Below are positions 7,644 to 15,720 of a stretch of DNA of 40,426 nt, in pieces (position 1 is the stretch's first letter; each line of letters starts with the position of its first letter). The notes below the pieces were generated by a model, which did not search any database, was not told where the DNA came from, and saw only the letters and a list, made by a program, of their open reading frames with translations. The position numbers and the translations under genes are program-made. Origin of the DNA: an uncultured Verrucomicrobiota bacterium. GTDB taxonomy: Bacteria > Verrucomicrobiota > Verrucomicrobiia > Limisphaerales > UBA9464. Location of the stretch: assembly GCA_903880005.1 (NCBI GenBank), contig CAIRNV010000052.1, forward strand, positions 1 through 40,426, given 5' to 3'.

Positions 7644-8696
7644 ATGCAGGCCGTGCCTTGGGCGGTTTCGGGGACGGACCCCGCCCCGTTGTTCGAGTGG
7701 TTCCGGGGCTGCCACGCGACGGAGCTGCTCGTGGCGGCGACGGCGCACTTGGGCTTGTTCAGGGAGCTGGGCTCCGGGGCGCTGTTGCAAGGGGAACTCG
7801 GCCACCGGCTCGGCCTGGGGCCTCGGCCCATGCAGGTGCTGGCGACGGCCTTGAGGGCGATGGGGACGCTCCGGCTGCGGGAGGACGGCCGGCTGGAGGC
7901 CACGGATCTCGCCCGGACCCACCTAGACTCGGGCAGCCCCCATTACGTCGGGGATTACTTCGCACTCGCCTCCGGCTCGCCCGGCGTGCTCGCCATGGTC
8001 GAGCGACTGAGAAGCGACCGGCCGGCCGGCGCGGATGGCGGCGGCGGCGGCGTGGGCTTCATCTACCGCGAGGGGTTGAGGTCGGCGATGGAGGCGGAGG
8101 AAGGGGCGAGGTTCTTCACGTTGGCGCTCGCAGGGAGGGCCAGGAACGTGGCACCGGCGCTGGCGGACGCCGTCCGGTTGCCCGATGCGACGATGCTGGT
8201 GGACGTGGCGGGGGGAACGGGCGTTTACACGGTGGCGTTGCTGCGCGCGAACCCGGGGCTTCGCGCCGTCGTGTGGGACCGGCCGGAGGTGCTCCGCGTC
8301 GCGTCGGAGTTTGTCTCGGGGGCTGGGCTCGAAGGACGTGTGGAGCTGCGACCGGGCGACATGTTCCGCGACCCGTTCCCGGAGGGCGCGGACGTGGTGC
8401 TGTTGTCCAACGTGCTGCACGACTGGGCGGAGCGGGAATGCGAGGTCATCCTGCGCCGGTGCGCGGAGGGGTTGCCGCCGGGCGGGCGGCTTTTGGTGCA
8501 TGACGTGTTCCTGGACGACGACTTGGGCGGGCCATTGCCCGTGGCGCTGTACTCGGCGGCCTTGTTCAGCGTGACGGAGGGCCGGGCCTACAGCGCGGCC
8601 GAGTACCGTTCGATGCTGGATCGCGCCGGGTTCGACGTCGTGGGGTTGGTTCCCACGCGCGTCCACTGCGGCGTGTTGGTGGCGGTCCGGAGGTGA
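7644..8696 (+). CDS. SAM-dependent O-methyltransferase (Methyltransf_2 type)
   Basis: The 350-residue protein has the two-part architecture of plant-type O-methyltransferases. An N-terminal winged-helix/dimerisation region (about 15-100: ATELLVAATAHLGLF, LRAMGTLRL) is followed by a Rossmann methyltransferase domain. The SAM loop is VDVAGGTGVYT, followed by an acidic/Asp region (VVWDRPEV), then GDMFRDPFPEGADVVLLSNVLHDW, where the histidine of LHDW is the usual catalytic base. Relatives methylate hydroxylated aromatic or polyketide compounds; the substrate cannot be read from the sequence. It follows gcvH closely, but a functional link is not obvious. It converges on the outer-membrane protein gene with only 14 bp between the stops. 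Confidence 0.88.
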   Translation: MQAVPWAVSGTDPAPLFEWFRGCHATELLVAATAHLGLFRELGSGALLQGELGHRLGLGPRPMQVLATALRAMGTLRLREDGRLEATDLARTHLDSGSPHYVGDYFALASGSPGVLAMVERLRSDRPAGADGGGGGVGFIYREGLRSAMEAEEGARFFTLALAGRARNVAPALADAVRLPDATMLVDVAGGTGVYTVALLRANPGLRAVVWDRPEVLRVASEFVSGAGLEGRVELRPGDMFRDPFPEGADVVLLSNVLHDWAERECEVILRRCAEGLPPGGRLLVHDVFLDDDLGGPLPVALYSAALFSVTEGRAYSAAEYRSMLDRAGFDVVGLVPTRVHCGVLVAVRR

Positions 8697-8710
8697 CCCC
8701 GCCGTCCCGG

Positions 8711-9868
8711 CTAGAACATCCGGGAGACCGACAAGGAGATGAGGTAGTCGGCGAAGGCCGCGTCCCCATGGCGGCCTTTTTGGTCGTCCCAATAGGAGCG
8801 TTCGCGGTTGGCGGCGAGGAGGATGGGGGCGGTGAGGTTGACGTTCCAACGACCGGGCATCCACGAGATGCCGGGCTCGAAGGAGATGGCGTAGCCCGGG
8901 CGCCGGAACCCTTCCTTCATGCCGGCGTTGCCATTGAGGTCCTCGACCGGCACCCCCTCCATGCGGCCACCCAAGGAGAGGGCGATCAGGTGCTTGTGGC
9001 TGAGGATGACGTTGAACCCGGTGCGGAGGAGGTACTGGTCCGTGATCGACATGCCGTTGTCGATGTTGACGCCGTTGATCGTGGGGCCGGCGTCGCGCCG
9101 CGCGGTCGGGTTTAGGGTGCCGTTCACGTTCTGCGGGTTGAACAGGTAGAAGGCCTGCGCGTAGCCCACGAGGCGCGACGCCAACTGTCGGTAGCCCGTC
9201 AACTCCAAGGTCACACCCCAACCTCCGTCGCCGGGCTGGATGGATTGATCGACGGGCCGCGTGACGGGCCGGATGTCCGTGCCGGGGCCGGGGTCCTGGT
9301 CTTGATAGAACGTGTCGGTGGCGCCGTAGTCGCCGCTGGGGGCCTTGAAGCCGACGCTGGCCTGGATGTTGCCCTTCGGTTGCTGGGCGGGATCCCACAC
9401 CCATGCGTTGAAGGAGGCCCGGACATCGCCCAAGCCACCCGAGGACGTGTCGCGGCGGACCCCGCTGTGCTCGTAGGGCGCGGAACGGGTGTGCTGGACG
9501 AACGGGAGGACCAACGTGGCGGAGTAGCGCGGCGTGATTTGGTAGGTCACGCCGACGTCGATGAAGTTGGAGTAATTGATGACCTCGGTGCCCTGCTGGA
9601 AACGGTCGAGGCCCGCCGCATTGCGCGGCTGGCTGCCACCGGAAAAATGGCGGTCGGACTTGAAGAACCGGTATCCCAAGAACGCCTGCCAGCCCCCGGA
9701 CTCAAGGCCGACGCCCTCGTTGCCGAGGGGATGGTTCATGCCGCAGAGGCCGCCGCCCCGGACGGCGACGCAGCCCTGGGCCAAGGCGTCATGGGTTGAG
9801 GCAAGGAGGCTCGTGGCCGCCGTCGTGATGGCGAGTCGATAGGAGAGTCGATAGCGAGAAGACTTCAT
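8711..9868 (-). CDS. Predicted outer-membrane beta-barrel protein
   Basis: This 385-residue exported protein has a signal peptide (about 1-31, ending ASTHDALAQ). It is followed by alternating hydrophobic/polar strands typical of a barrel and a terminal aromatic residue (SVSRMF) of the kind recognised by the BAM machinery. A strong ribosome binding site (GAGGGGC, 5 bases before the ATG) fixes the start. Early cysteines (GCVAVRGGGLCG) may form a disulfide. The overall pattern resembles transporter-like outer-membrane proteins (the phenol-degradation MetA type), but no ligand can be assigned. The TAG stop is directly followed, in the gene's sense, by CCGGGACG, the first eight bases of the terminal repeat of the 163-bp family; this may be chance. 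Confidence 0.85.
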   Translation of the reverse strand: MKSSRYRLSYRLAITTAATSLLASTHDALAQGCVAVRGGGLCGMNHPLGNEGVGLESGGWQAFLGYRFFKSDRHFSGGSQPRNAAGLDRFQQGTEVINYSNFIDVGVTYQITPRYSATLVLPFVQHTRSAPYEHSGVRRDTSSGGLGDVRASFNAWVWDPAQQPKGNIQASVGFKAPSGDYGATDTFYQDQDPGPGTDIRPVTRPVDQSIQPGDGGWGVTLELTGYRQLASRLVGYAQAFYLFNPQNVNGTLNPTARRDAGPTINGVNIDNGMSITDQYLLRTGFNVILSHKHLIALSLGGRMEGVPVEDLNGNAGMKEGFRRPGYAISFEPGISWMPGRWNVNLTAPILLAANRERSYWDDQKGRHGDAAFADYLISLSVSRMF

Positions 9869-9995
9869 GAGACGCCCCTCGTTTATTGCGGGCCACGAGA
9901 GGAGGCGCGGGCACCGTGGCGGGATGGCAGTCGGACGGGGCGAACCGGCCATGGCGCGGGGCAAGACGCCAGAAGAAGGACGGCCCGCTGCGCCA

Positions 9996-10775
9996 TCACT
10001 TCCTCCGAATACGGCCCTTCCCCGGGCCGCCGCAGGCCTTGATGAAGGCCTGGAACAATCGCCGAAAGGCGGGTTGCCTCGGCGCCAGGCGCTCGGGATG
10101 GAACTGCGTTGCGACGAGCCATGGGCGTTCGTCGGCATCGGCCCATTCGGCGGCCTCCACCAAGCCATCGGGGGCGACGGCGATGGCGCGCAGGCCCGGG
10201 GCGAGGTCGCGCACGGCCTGGTGATGCGTGCTGTTCACCTGCAACGACCGCCGCCCCGTCGCACGCGCGAGCAAGGACCCGCGCTCGACCACGACCGGGT
10301 GGACGGGCACGTCCTTGAGGTCGGTTTGGTTGTGGCGGATCTCGCCAGGGCGTTCGGTGGGGAGGTCCACAAACAAGGTGCCGCCCAACGCGACGTTGAG
10401 GACCTGCAACCCGCGGCAAATCGCCAGCATGGGCACCGGACGCGCGGCCCATTCGCCCAGCAACGCCGTCTCGAACAAGTCCCGCCCGGCATCCACGCCC
10501 ACGCACCGGGCGGCCAGCCCGGCGTCCGCGTCCGGCCGATGCAACCGCGCCGCGATGTCGTCGCCGCCCGTCAACAGGACGCCGTCGCAACGGGCCATGG
10601 CCTCGCGCAAGGCCGCCGTGTCCGGCGTGGGAGGAAAGATCCACGGCAGGCCACCCGCCTCCAGCAGCGCGTGGGTGTAGCGCAAGGACAGGCTGGTGCT
10701 CGGGTCGTCAAACTCCGCGCCGTTCGCGTGGGGCGAGGCGGCGACGAGGATGAGGGGGCGACGGGGCGTGGGCAT
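9996..10775 (-). CDS. Class I glutamine amidotransferase-like hydrolase (peptidase C26, gamma-Glu-GABA hydrolase type)
   Basis: The 259-residue protein has the peptidase C26 triad: nucleophile C120 in LAICRGLQVLNVALGG, and H226 and E228 in QFHPE. It also has GVLLTGGDD (about 65-73) and the family block NSTHHQAV (181-188). Relatives such as PuuD hydrolyse gamma-glutamyl-GABA in putrescine catabolism, but other members act on other gamma-glutamyl compounds, and no putrescine genes lie nearby. The 94-aa gene upstream ends 2 bases before this ATG, so translation is likely coupled. Upstream of the following barrel-protein gene lies a 127-bp gap. Confidence 0.9.
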   Translation of the reverse strand: MPTPRRPLILVAASPHANGAEFDDPSTSLSLRYTHALLEAGGLPWIFPPTPDTAALREAMARCDGVLLTGGDDIAARLHRPDADAGLAARCVGVDAGRDLFETALLGEWAARPVPMLAICRGLQVLNVALGGTLFVDLPTERPGEIRHNQTDLKDVPVHPVVVERGSLLARATGRRSLQVNSTHHQAVRDLAPGLRAIAVAPDGLVEAAEWADADERPWLVATQFHPERLAPRQPAFRRLFQAFIKACGGPGKGRIRRK

Positions 10776-10777
10776 GG

Positions 10778-11062
10778 CTACGAAAGGGGGTGCTCGGGGA
10801 ACAACTCACGGATGCGCTTGCGCACGGCGACGATGTCGCGGGGCTTGAAGCGGCGGCGGACATGGCCGCGCTCGAGGGCGTCCAGGAGCGCGAGCCAGTC
10901 GTGCAACGGGGGCTCGGGCAGGGGCGTCCACTCGATGTCGCGGCCGCGGCGCTTGGGACGCTCGTAGAAACGCCATTCACTGCCGACGTGCTGGGCGTAC
11001 ACATGGCGTGTCAGCCCGTCCTCGCCATCCGTCCTCCAACCGATCTCGGCCTTGGCTCCCAT
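10778..11062 (-). CDS. Conserved-looking small protein, function unknown (94 aa)
   Basis: This is an unrecognised 94-residue protein. It is rich in charged and aromatic residues, with an N-terminal half suggestive of a small beta-sheet (HVYAQHVGSEWRFYERPKRRG). The C-terminal half looks helical (PPLHDWLALLDALERG, then a basic RRRFKPRDIVAVRKRIRELFP). No signal peptide or membrane segment is present. It sits between ispF (47 bp upstream) and the C26 amidotransferase (2 bp downstream), in the same direction. Spacing, composition and a clean ATG support a real gene. The basic helix could bind nucleic acid, but that is a guess. Confidence 0.7.
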   Translation of the reverse strand: MGAKAEIGWRTDGEDGLTRHVYAQHVGSEWRFYERPKRRGRDIEWTPLPEPPLHDWLALLDALERGHVRRRFKPRDIVAVRKRIRELFPEHPLS

Positions 11063-11109
11063 GGGTAGGTTTGAATTGGGTCGTGGGTTTCCGTGGAACG
11101 AGGGCGGCG

Positions 11110-11610
11110 CTACGCGAGGGCGGCGGCGGGTGGCTCGGGCAAGTCCACGCTCGCGACGGCCATGGCGGCGATGCCCTCCTGGCGCCCCACGAAGCCGAGG
11201 CGCTCGTTGGTGGTGGCCTTCACGCCCACCTTGGAAGCCGGGATGCCCAGGGCGGCCGCGATGCACTCCTTCATCTGTCCGATGTACGGGTAGATCTTGG
11301 GCCGCTCGGCCACGAGCGAGGCGTCGATGTTCACGATGCGCCCGCCCATGGCGCGCACGCGACGCGCCGCCTCCTCCACGAAGATCCGGCTCGGGGCATT
11401 GCGCCACGCGGGGTCGGTGTTGGGGAACAAATGCCCGATGTCCACGTCGCCAATCGCTCCAAGCACGGCGTCCGTGATCGCGTGCAGCAACGCGTCCGCG
11501 TCGCTGTGGCCGTCCAGGCCGTGCGTGTGGGGGATCTCGACGCCGCCCAGGAACAACGGGCGCCCGGCGACCAAAGCATGGACATCGTACCCGATGCCGA
11601 CATGAACCAT
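11110..11610 (-). CDS. ispF: 2-C-methyl-D-erythritol 2,4-cyclodiphosphate synthase
   Basis: This enzyme cyclises CDP-ME-2-phosphate in the MEP pathway of isoprenoid synthesis. The 166-residue protein is full length. It shows GIGYDVHAL with zinc ligands D9 and H11, the GHSDADALLHAITDA block, IGHLFPNTDPAW, and the C-terminal VGVKATTNERLGFVGRQEGIAAMA. The ATG (MVHVGIGYD) fits the family; upstream in-frame codons belong to repeat copy B and are excluded. Its promoter must lie within or next to that repeat, or it is read through from aat. Confidence 0.96.
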   Translation of the reverse strand: MVHVGIGYDVHALVAGRPLFLGGVEIPHTHGLDGHSDADALLHAITDAVLGAIGDVDIGHLFPNTDPAWRNAPSRIFVEEAARRVRAMGGRIVNIDASLVAERPKIYPYIGQMKECIAAALGIPASKVGVKATTNERLGFVGRQEGIAAMAVASVDLPEPPAAALA

Positions 11611-11667
11611 GGGCCAAGGCTGCGGCCGATGGGCGGGCCATGGCAAGGTCGAGCAAGGCCGGGCACG

Positions 11668-11830
11668 CCGGGACCATTCCATTGGGAGGGAAGTGATGGC
11701 GAAGCAGATGCTGGCGCAAGCCGAGGAGTGAGCGAGGCGCGGGCCGGTTCGAGGCCCGTAACGAGCGAACGACGAGGCTCTTGCGAAAGAAGATCCAGCA
11801 AGCACGACCGATCCAACTGAATCGTCCCGG
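11668..11830 (+). repeat. Dispersed 163-bp inverted-repeat element, copy B
   Basis: A full-length copy with left terminus CCGGGACCATTCCATTGG and right terminus CCAACTGAATCGTCCCGG. An internal hairpin GGGCC/GGCCC lies near the centre. The right end abuts the TAG stop of aat (flank CTAAG); the left flank is GCACG, so no intact target duplication remains. It fills most of the gap between aat and ispF. Confidence 0.9.
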
Positions 11831-12484
11831 CTAAGCCGCCAACGCGTCGCGCAGCCTTCGTAGATACTCCGACCGGGCCACCTCGACCGCGCCCACCGAA
11901 CGGGTCGTCTCGGTGATCATCTGGGTGTCGAAGAGCCGGCATCCCCGGGCTCGCAGCCGCCCCAGCAATTCCACCAAGGCAACCTTGGAGGCATTCGGGA
12001 CGTGATGGAACATCGACTCCCCCGCGAAGAAGCGTCCGATTCCAACGCCATACACGCCCCCCGCCAGTTGGTCGCCCTGCCACACCTCCACACTGTGAGC
12101 CCAGCCCGCCTCATGCAGCCGGACGTAGGCCTCGATGATCTCCGGGGTGATCCATGTCACATCCCCCGCGCGAGGCACCGACGCACACGCCTCAATCACC
12201 CGTCGGAAGCATCGATCCTCCGTCACCGCGAAAACACCCTTCCGAATCACCCGGGCCAGCGTCCGTCCCACGTGCACATGGTCGAGCTCGATGATGGCCC
12301 TGGGGTCGGGCGACCACCACGTGATGGGATCAACGCTCCACGGGAAGATGCCTGCCCTGTATGCGGCCAGGAGCCGCTCTGTCGAAAGGTCGCCGCCCAT
12401 CGCGACCAAGCCCTCCTTCAAGGCGGCGTCGGCGGGCGGAAACACCGGCGCCGCGCCCAGGATGGGGATGTAGGGAGGCGGCAT
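11831..12484 (-). CDS. aat: Leucyl/phenylalanyl-tRNA--protein transferase
   Basis: The enzyme transfers Leu or Phe from aminoacyl-tRNA to proteins with N-terminal Arg or Lys, creating primary N-degrons for ClpS-ClpAP. The 217-residue sequence shows the family blocks GLVAMGGDLSTERLLAAYRAGIFPW, WWSPDPRA, AGWAHSVEVW, GGVYGV, FFAGESMFH, and LFDTQ with the catalytic-region glutamine. The ATG lies 6 bases after the stop of the DUF2017-like gene, which itself overlaps clpS, so substrate-marking enzyme and adaptor are in one transcription unit. The TAG stop touches repeat copy B. Confidence 0.96.
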   Translation of the reverse strand: MPPPYIPILGAAPVFPPADAALKEGLVAMGGDLSTERLLAAYRAGIFPWSVDPITWWSPDPRAIIELDHVHVGRTLARVIRKGVFAVTEDRCFRRVIEACASVPRAGDVTWITPEIIEAYVRLHEAGWAHSVEVWQGDQLAGGVYGVGIGRFFAGESMFHHVPNASKVALVELLGRLRARGCRLFDTQMITETTRSVGAVEVARSEYLRRLRDALAA

Positions 12485-12490
12485 CGTGTC

Positions 12491-12979
12491 CTAGGGTTCC
12501 TCCGCGCCCGTCGTGCCTTCCAGGCACGTCAGCCAACCGGAAACCAACGCGCCGGCCAACTCCATCATCGTCACCAACATCCGGTTCCGATCCGTGCCTT
12601 CCACGCGTTCGCCCGATTCAAAGTTCGGGCTCCCAAGCGCCTCCCAGCAGGCGACCCGCGCCCCATTCAACACCCGCAGCAACCGGTCCGCCTCCACCTC
12701 GTCCACCTGCAACCCGTACCCACCCTTCCCCTTCACGCAACGCTCCGGGTCATCCAGCAACGCCAGCGTGGCGGAACGTTCAGCCTCCAGCCCGGCGACG
12801 ACGTCGGCCGCCAGCATCGCCGCCGCGTCGGCCGGCAATTCGCCCGCGACGCCGCGCGTGATGGGCGGCGGCCGCCGCGCCACCTGCTGGAACAAGCCCA
12901 GGACCGCCCGCATCTGTTGCCATTCCCTCGCCGCCAACTGCACCACCCGCCGTCCGGGCTCCGACACCAACAGCTTCAT
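12491..12979 (-). CDS. DUF2017-like protein encoded between clpS and aat
   Basis: This 162-residue protein is predicted to be mostly helical. The middle and end (LQVDEVEADRLLRVLNGARVACWEAL, then NRMLVTMMELAGALVSGWLTCLEG) resemble the DUF2017 family that commonly follows clpS in Actinobacteria. The match is by eye and by position. Its ATG overlaps the clpS stop by 4 bases (ATGA), and its stop is 6 bases before aat, indicating co-translation of all three. A role in N-degron recognition or ClpS regulation is an inference from context only. No catalytic motif is apparent. Confidence 0.85.
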   Translation of the reverse strand: MKLLVSEPGRRVVQLAAREWQQMRAVLGLFQQVARRPPPITRGVAGELPADAAAMLAADVVAGLEAERSATLALLDDPERCVKGKGGYGLQVDEVEADRLLRVLNGARVACWEALGSPNFESGERVEGTDRNRMLVTMMELAGALVSGWLTCLEGTTGAEEP

Positions 12980-13287
12980 CCCGCGTCCTTCTCCAGCGTG
13001 GCCTGCAACGAGTAGGACTGGAGCTGGTGCACGTGCGCCTCGGCCTTCTCGAAGGATTCCCTCACCAACACCGACTTCCCCTTCTCATGAACCTCCATCA
13101 TGTGCTTCTCCGCGCGCTTGCGGTCCCATCCGAACACCTGCTGGAAGACGTGGGTGACATAGGGCATCAGGTTCACGGGATCGTTCCAGCACACCACGAG
13201 GTAGCCCGACTCCAACGCCTCGCGCGACGCCTCGCGCGGGGTCGCGGTCGGCGTCGGAAGGGTCACGGGCATCGATGGATCAGCCAT
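12976..13287 (-). CDS. clpS: ATP-dependent Clp protease adaptor ClpS
   Basis: ClpS binds N-degron residues and hands substrates to ClpA/ClpC. The 103-residue protein has a flexible N-terminal tail (about 1-28) and the conserved core VVCWNDPVNLMPYVTHVFQQVFGW. This core supplies the N-degron pocket and is followed by HMMEVHEKGKSVLV. The WNDPVN motif corresponds to the usual hNDdvn motif. It starts 70 bp downstream of mazG and overlaps the DUF2017-like gene by 4 bp. No clpA or clpP lies in the window. Confidence 0.96.
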   Translation of the reverse strand: MADPSMPVTLPTPTATPREASREALESGYLVVCWNDPVNLMPYVTHVFQQVFGWDRKRAEKHMMEVHEKGKSVLVRESFEKAEAHVHQLQSYSLQATLEKDAG

Positions 13288-13357
13288 GCCATGACGCTAT
13301 CGCCCCGGCCTCGCGGGGCCAACACCGGAGCCGCTGGGTGGCCGGCATCGGCAGCGA

Positions 13358-14065
13358 TCATGCAGCCTCGGTGGGGCGCGCCCGGCTCCGTCGAGCCTCC
13401 GTCCGGCGCATCGCCTGCTCGCGACGACGCGTCTCCGCGCGAAGCAATTCCTCCGCCGACCACCCCTTGTCCTGGCACAACGCCGCCAGCTCGAACAGGC
13501 GGCGCCCCACGTCATCCGGCTTCACACGTCCCGGGCCCGCAGCCGCCTGGGTCGGCACCCGTTCCACCAACCCCGCCTTCGCCCCCTTCTTCAGCAGCTT
13601 CTGCGCCCGCATCAACCCCGGCATGCGCCGGGGCACGCCGTCCAACGCCGACTTGCGCTCGCGGGCGGAGCCAGCCTTTTCCGCCCTCTTGATCTTCTCC
13701 CAGTTGGCCCAGACCTGGTCCACGTCGCGGACCTGGACGTCGCCAAACACATGGGGATGCCGCCGCACGAGCTTGTCCGCCAGTTCCTGGCAAATCCTCC
13801 CGAAGTCGAACGCGCCGCGTTCGCTCGCCAACTGGGCATGAAACACGACCTGCAACAGCAAGTCCCCCAGCTCCTCCACCATCTCGGCCTCGTCGCCCGC
13901 CTCGATGGCGTCCAGCAACTCGTAAACCTCCTCGACGGCGTGCCATCGCAAGGAGCGGTGGTCTTGCTCGCGATCCCACGGGCACCCATCGGGCGCGCGC
14001 AAGGCCGACATGATCTCCAAGACCTGCTGGATCGACGGTCGTTTCCTCGACGGTGGCTTCCTCAT
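13358..14065 (-). CDS. mazG: Nucleoside triphosphate pyrophosphohydrolase MazG
   Basis: MazG hydrolyses NTPs and damaged nucleotides to the monophosphate plus pyrophosphate. The protein (235 residues) has the diagnostic LRAPDGCPWDREQDHRSL. It is followed by the metal-binding helices EEVYELLDAI (EExxE) and EELGDLLLQVVFHAQLA (E-x-x-D), then RHPHVFGD. The ATG start is preferred because of a purine-rich AAGGGAAG about 8 bases upstream. An in-frame TTG at 14089 that overlaps the proB stop is the alternative. The basic C-terminal tail (ETRRREQAMRRTEARRSRARP) extends past the usual core. Confidence 0.94.
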   Translation of the reverse strand: MRKPPSRKRPSIQQVLEIMSALRAPDGCPWDREQDHRSLRWHAVEEVYELLDAIEAGDEAEMVEELGDLLLQVVFHAQLASERGAFDFGRICQELADKLVRRHPHVFGDVQVRDVDQVWANWEKIKRAEKAGSARERKSALDGVPRRMPGLMRAQKLLKKGAKAGLVERVPTQAAAGPGRVKPDDVGRRLFELAALCQDKGWSAEELLRAETRRREQAMRRTEARRSRARPTEAA

Positions 14066-14085
14066 GGTTGTCTTCCCTTCAGGCT

Positions 14086-15162
14086 TCAAAGCAGCACCAG
14101 GTCGTCCCGGTGCACCAATTCATCCCGGGCCGCCTTCCCCTCGCGCAACGCGGCGGCGTCGCACCGGGCGATCCCGCGCGCAAACTCGCGCCCGTCGGGA
14201 CCCAGCACCCGGATGATGTCACCGCGGACGAACTCGCCCTCGCATCCGGACACGCCCGCCGCCAGGAGGCTGCGGCCGCGCGTGGTCAAGGCCTCCATCG
14301 CGCCCGCGTCCACGCGCACGCCGCCGCGCACATGGTGGTAGAACGCAATCCAACGCTTCCGGCTCGGCAACCGTCCCTTCGCCGGGAGAAACAACGTCCC
14401 CTCCTGCTGGCCCGAGACGATCCGCGCGAGGACGTCATGCCGGCGGCCGGGCGCGATCACGAGGGGAATGCCCGAGCGGACCACGATGCGGGCCGCCGCG
14501 ATCTTCGTGGCCATGCCGCCGGTCGCCGTCGCGCTGCTCGTGCCGCCCGCCATGGCCTCGATGCGGGCGTCGATGGCCTCCACCACGTCCACCAACCGGG
14601 CCGTGGGCTTGCCGAAGTCCTCCACCAGGCCATCCGCCGTGGTGAGGATCACGAGCAGGTCGGCCGGCAGCAGGCTCGCCACCAACGCCGACAACCGGTC
14701 GTTGTCCCCGAACTTCAGCTCCGTGACGGAGACGGCGTCGTTCTCGTTGATGATGGGCAGCACGCCATGACGCAGCAGCGTCAGCAACGTGTTGCGCGCG
14801 TTCAGGTGGCGGTCGTGGTCCGCAAGGTCCTCGTGCGTGAGCAGCACTTGCGCGACCGGTTGCTCGAAGTGGCGGAACAACTGCTCGTAGGTCGCCATCA
14901 GCCGCGATTGCCCCACCGCCGCGCAGGCCTGGCGCTCCGCAAGGCTCGGTGGACGGCGATCATAGCCCAGGACCCCCATCCCGGCCCCCACCGCGCCCGA
15001 CGTCACCAGCACCACCTCGTGGCCGGCCGCCCGCAGCGCCGCCACCTGCGCGACCAATTGCGCGAACTGCACCAGGTCCGGGCGGTTGCGCCCATCCGTG
15101 AGGACGCCCGTTCCCAGCTTCACCACCAGCCTCTTGGCCGACTTCAATGCCTCCGATCGCAC
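14086..15162 (-). CDS. proB: Glutamate 5-kinase with C-terminal PUA domain
   Basis: This enzyme catalyses the first step of proline synthesis, phosphorylating glutamate. The 358-residue protein has an amino-acid-kinase domain with VVKLGTGVLTD, VTSGAVGAGMGVLG, and INENDAVS, then KFGDNDRLSALVA and GTGGM-like GGMATKIAAA. A C-terminal PUA domain (about 270-355, GVRVDAGAMEAL) follows, as in E. coli ProB. It starts with GTG (MRSEALKSAKRLVVKLG). mazG follows 20 bp downstream. proA is not in the window. It is divergent from the 90-aa gene, with a 93-bp shared upstream region. Confidence 0.96.
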   Translation of the reverse strand: MRSEALKSAKRLVVKLGTGVLTDGRNRPDLVQFAQLVAQVAALRAAGHEVVLVTSGAVGAGMGVLGYDRRPPSLAERQACAAVGQSRLMATYEQLFRHFEQPVAQVLLTHEDLADHDRHLNARNTLLTLLRHGVLPIINENDAVSVTELKFGDNDRLSALVASLLPADLLVILTTADGLVEDFGKPTARLVDVVEAIDARIEAMAGGTSSATATGGMATKIAAARIVVRSGIPLVIAPGRRHDVLARIVSGQQEGTLFLPAKGRLPSRKRWIAFYHHVRGGVRVDAGAMEALTTRGRSLLAAGVSGCEGEFVRGDIIRVLGPDGREFARGIARCDAAALREGKAARDELVHRDDLVLL

Positions 15163-15255
15163 GGGGCGAGCAAAGAGAACACGCCCGGCCGACTCAAGCC
15201 CAATGGCGGCAACTCGCTCCTTGCCGCATCCGACGACCCGCGTAGCGTCGCGCCC

Positions 15256-15528
15256 ATGGCCAATGCCAAGAAGCCATCAAAGCCAGCCAAGGCGGTCCTG
15301 CTCGGGGTCGGGCTCGACTCGGACGGCCACAAGCGCGTCACCACGGGCAAGAACTTCGCGCTGGTGGGCGGCACCGCCGAGACGCACGGGGCCATGACCG
15401 AGAAGGCCATCAAGATCAACGAGAAGCTCGCCAAGCGCGGCAAGGAGCTTCACGAGGTCTCCCGCGAGGAGTTCGACGACATCGCCCACGACGTCGGCCT
15501 CCAACGCCACGACCCGTCGCGGAATTGA
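15256..15528 (+). CDS. Conserved-looking small protein, function unknown (90 aa)
   Basis: This 90-residue basic protein begins with a Lys/Pro-rich tail (MANAKKPSKPAK). It is followed by a compact block LLGVGLDSDGHKRVTTGKNFALVGGTAETHGAMTE and a helical, charged end (KINEKLAKRGKELHEVSREEFDDIAHDVGL). The composition is clearly protein-like, with a plausible ATG and codon use like its neighbours. I recall similar small proteins in planctomycetes and verrucomicrobia but know no function. It stands alone, divergent from proB, with repeat copy C just downstream. Confidence 0.75.
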   Translation: MANAKKPSKPAKAVLLGVGLDSDGHKRVTTGKNFALVGGTAETHGAMTEKAIKINEKLAKRGKELHEVSREEFDDIAHDVGLQRHDPSRN

Positions 15529-15557
15529 GCCCCGACGCCCCAACGCAGACGGGCAAG

Positions 15558-15720
15558 CGAGGGCGATTCAGTTGGGAGGGAAGTGATGGCGAAGCAGATG
15601 CTTCTGCGAGACGAGGCGTGAGCGAGGCACGGGCCGGCGCGGGATCCGTAACGAGCGAAGAACGAAGGATTTGCGCAAGCACATCAAGCGAGCACGACCG
15701 ATCCAACCGCATCGTCCCGG
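15558..15720 (+). repeat. Dispersed 163-bp inverted-repeat element, copy C
   Basis: A full-length copy. The left arm contains CGATTCAGTTGG exactly as in the family consensus, and the right end is CCAACCGCATCGTCCCGG. The right flank CTACG contains the reverse-strand TAG stop of the NYN gene; the left flank is GCAAG. It lies between two converging genes: the 90-aa gene ends 29 bp to the left, and the NYN gene ends at the right border. Confidence 0.9.

Noticed and set aside
8704-8711. GTCCCGGC next to the stop of the outer-membrane protein gene, and a similar CCCGG next to the stop at 35051
   Set aside because: They match the border of the 163-bp repeats at stop codons, but are too short to be called remnants; the following bases do not fit well.
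13294-13320. GC-rich hairpin between mazG and clpS
   Set aside because: Short stem without a T-run, inside an apparent co-directional operon; not supported as a terminator.
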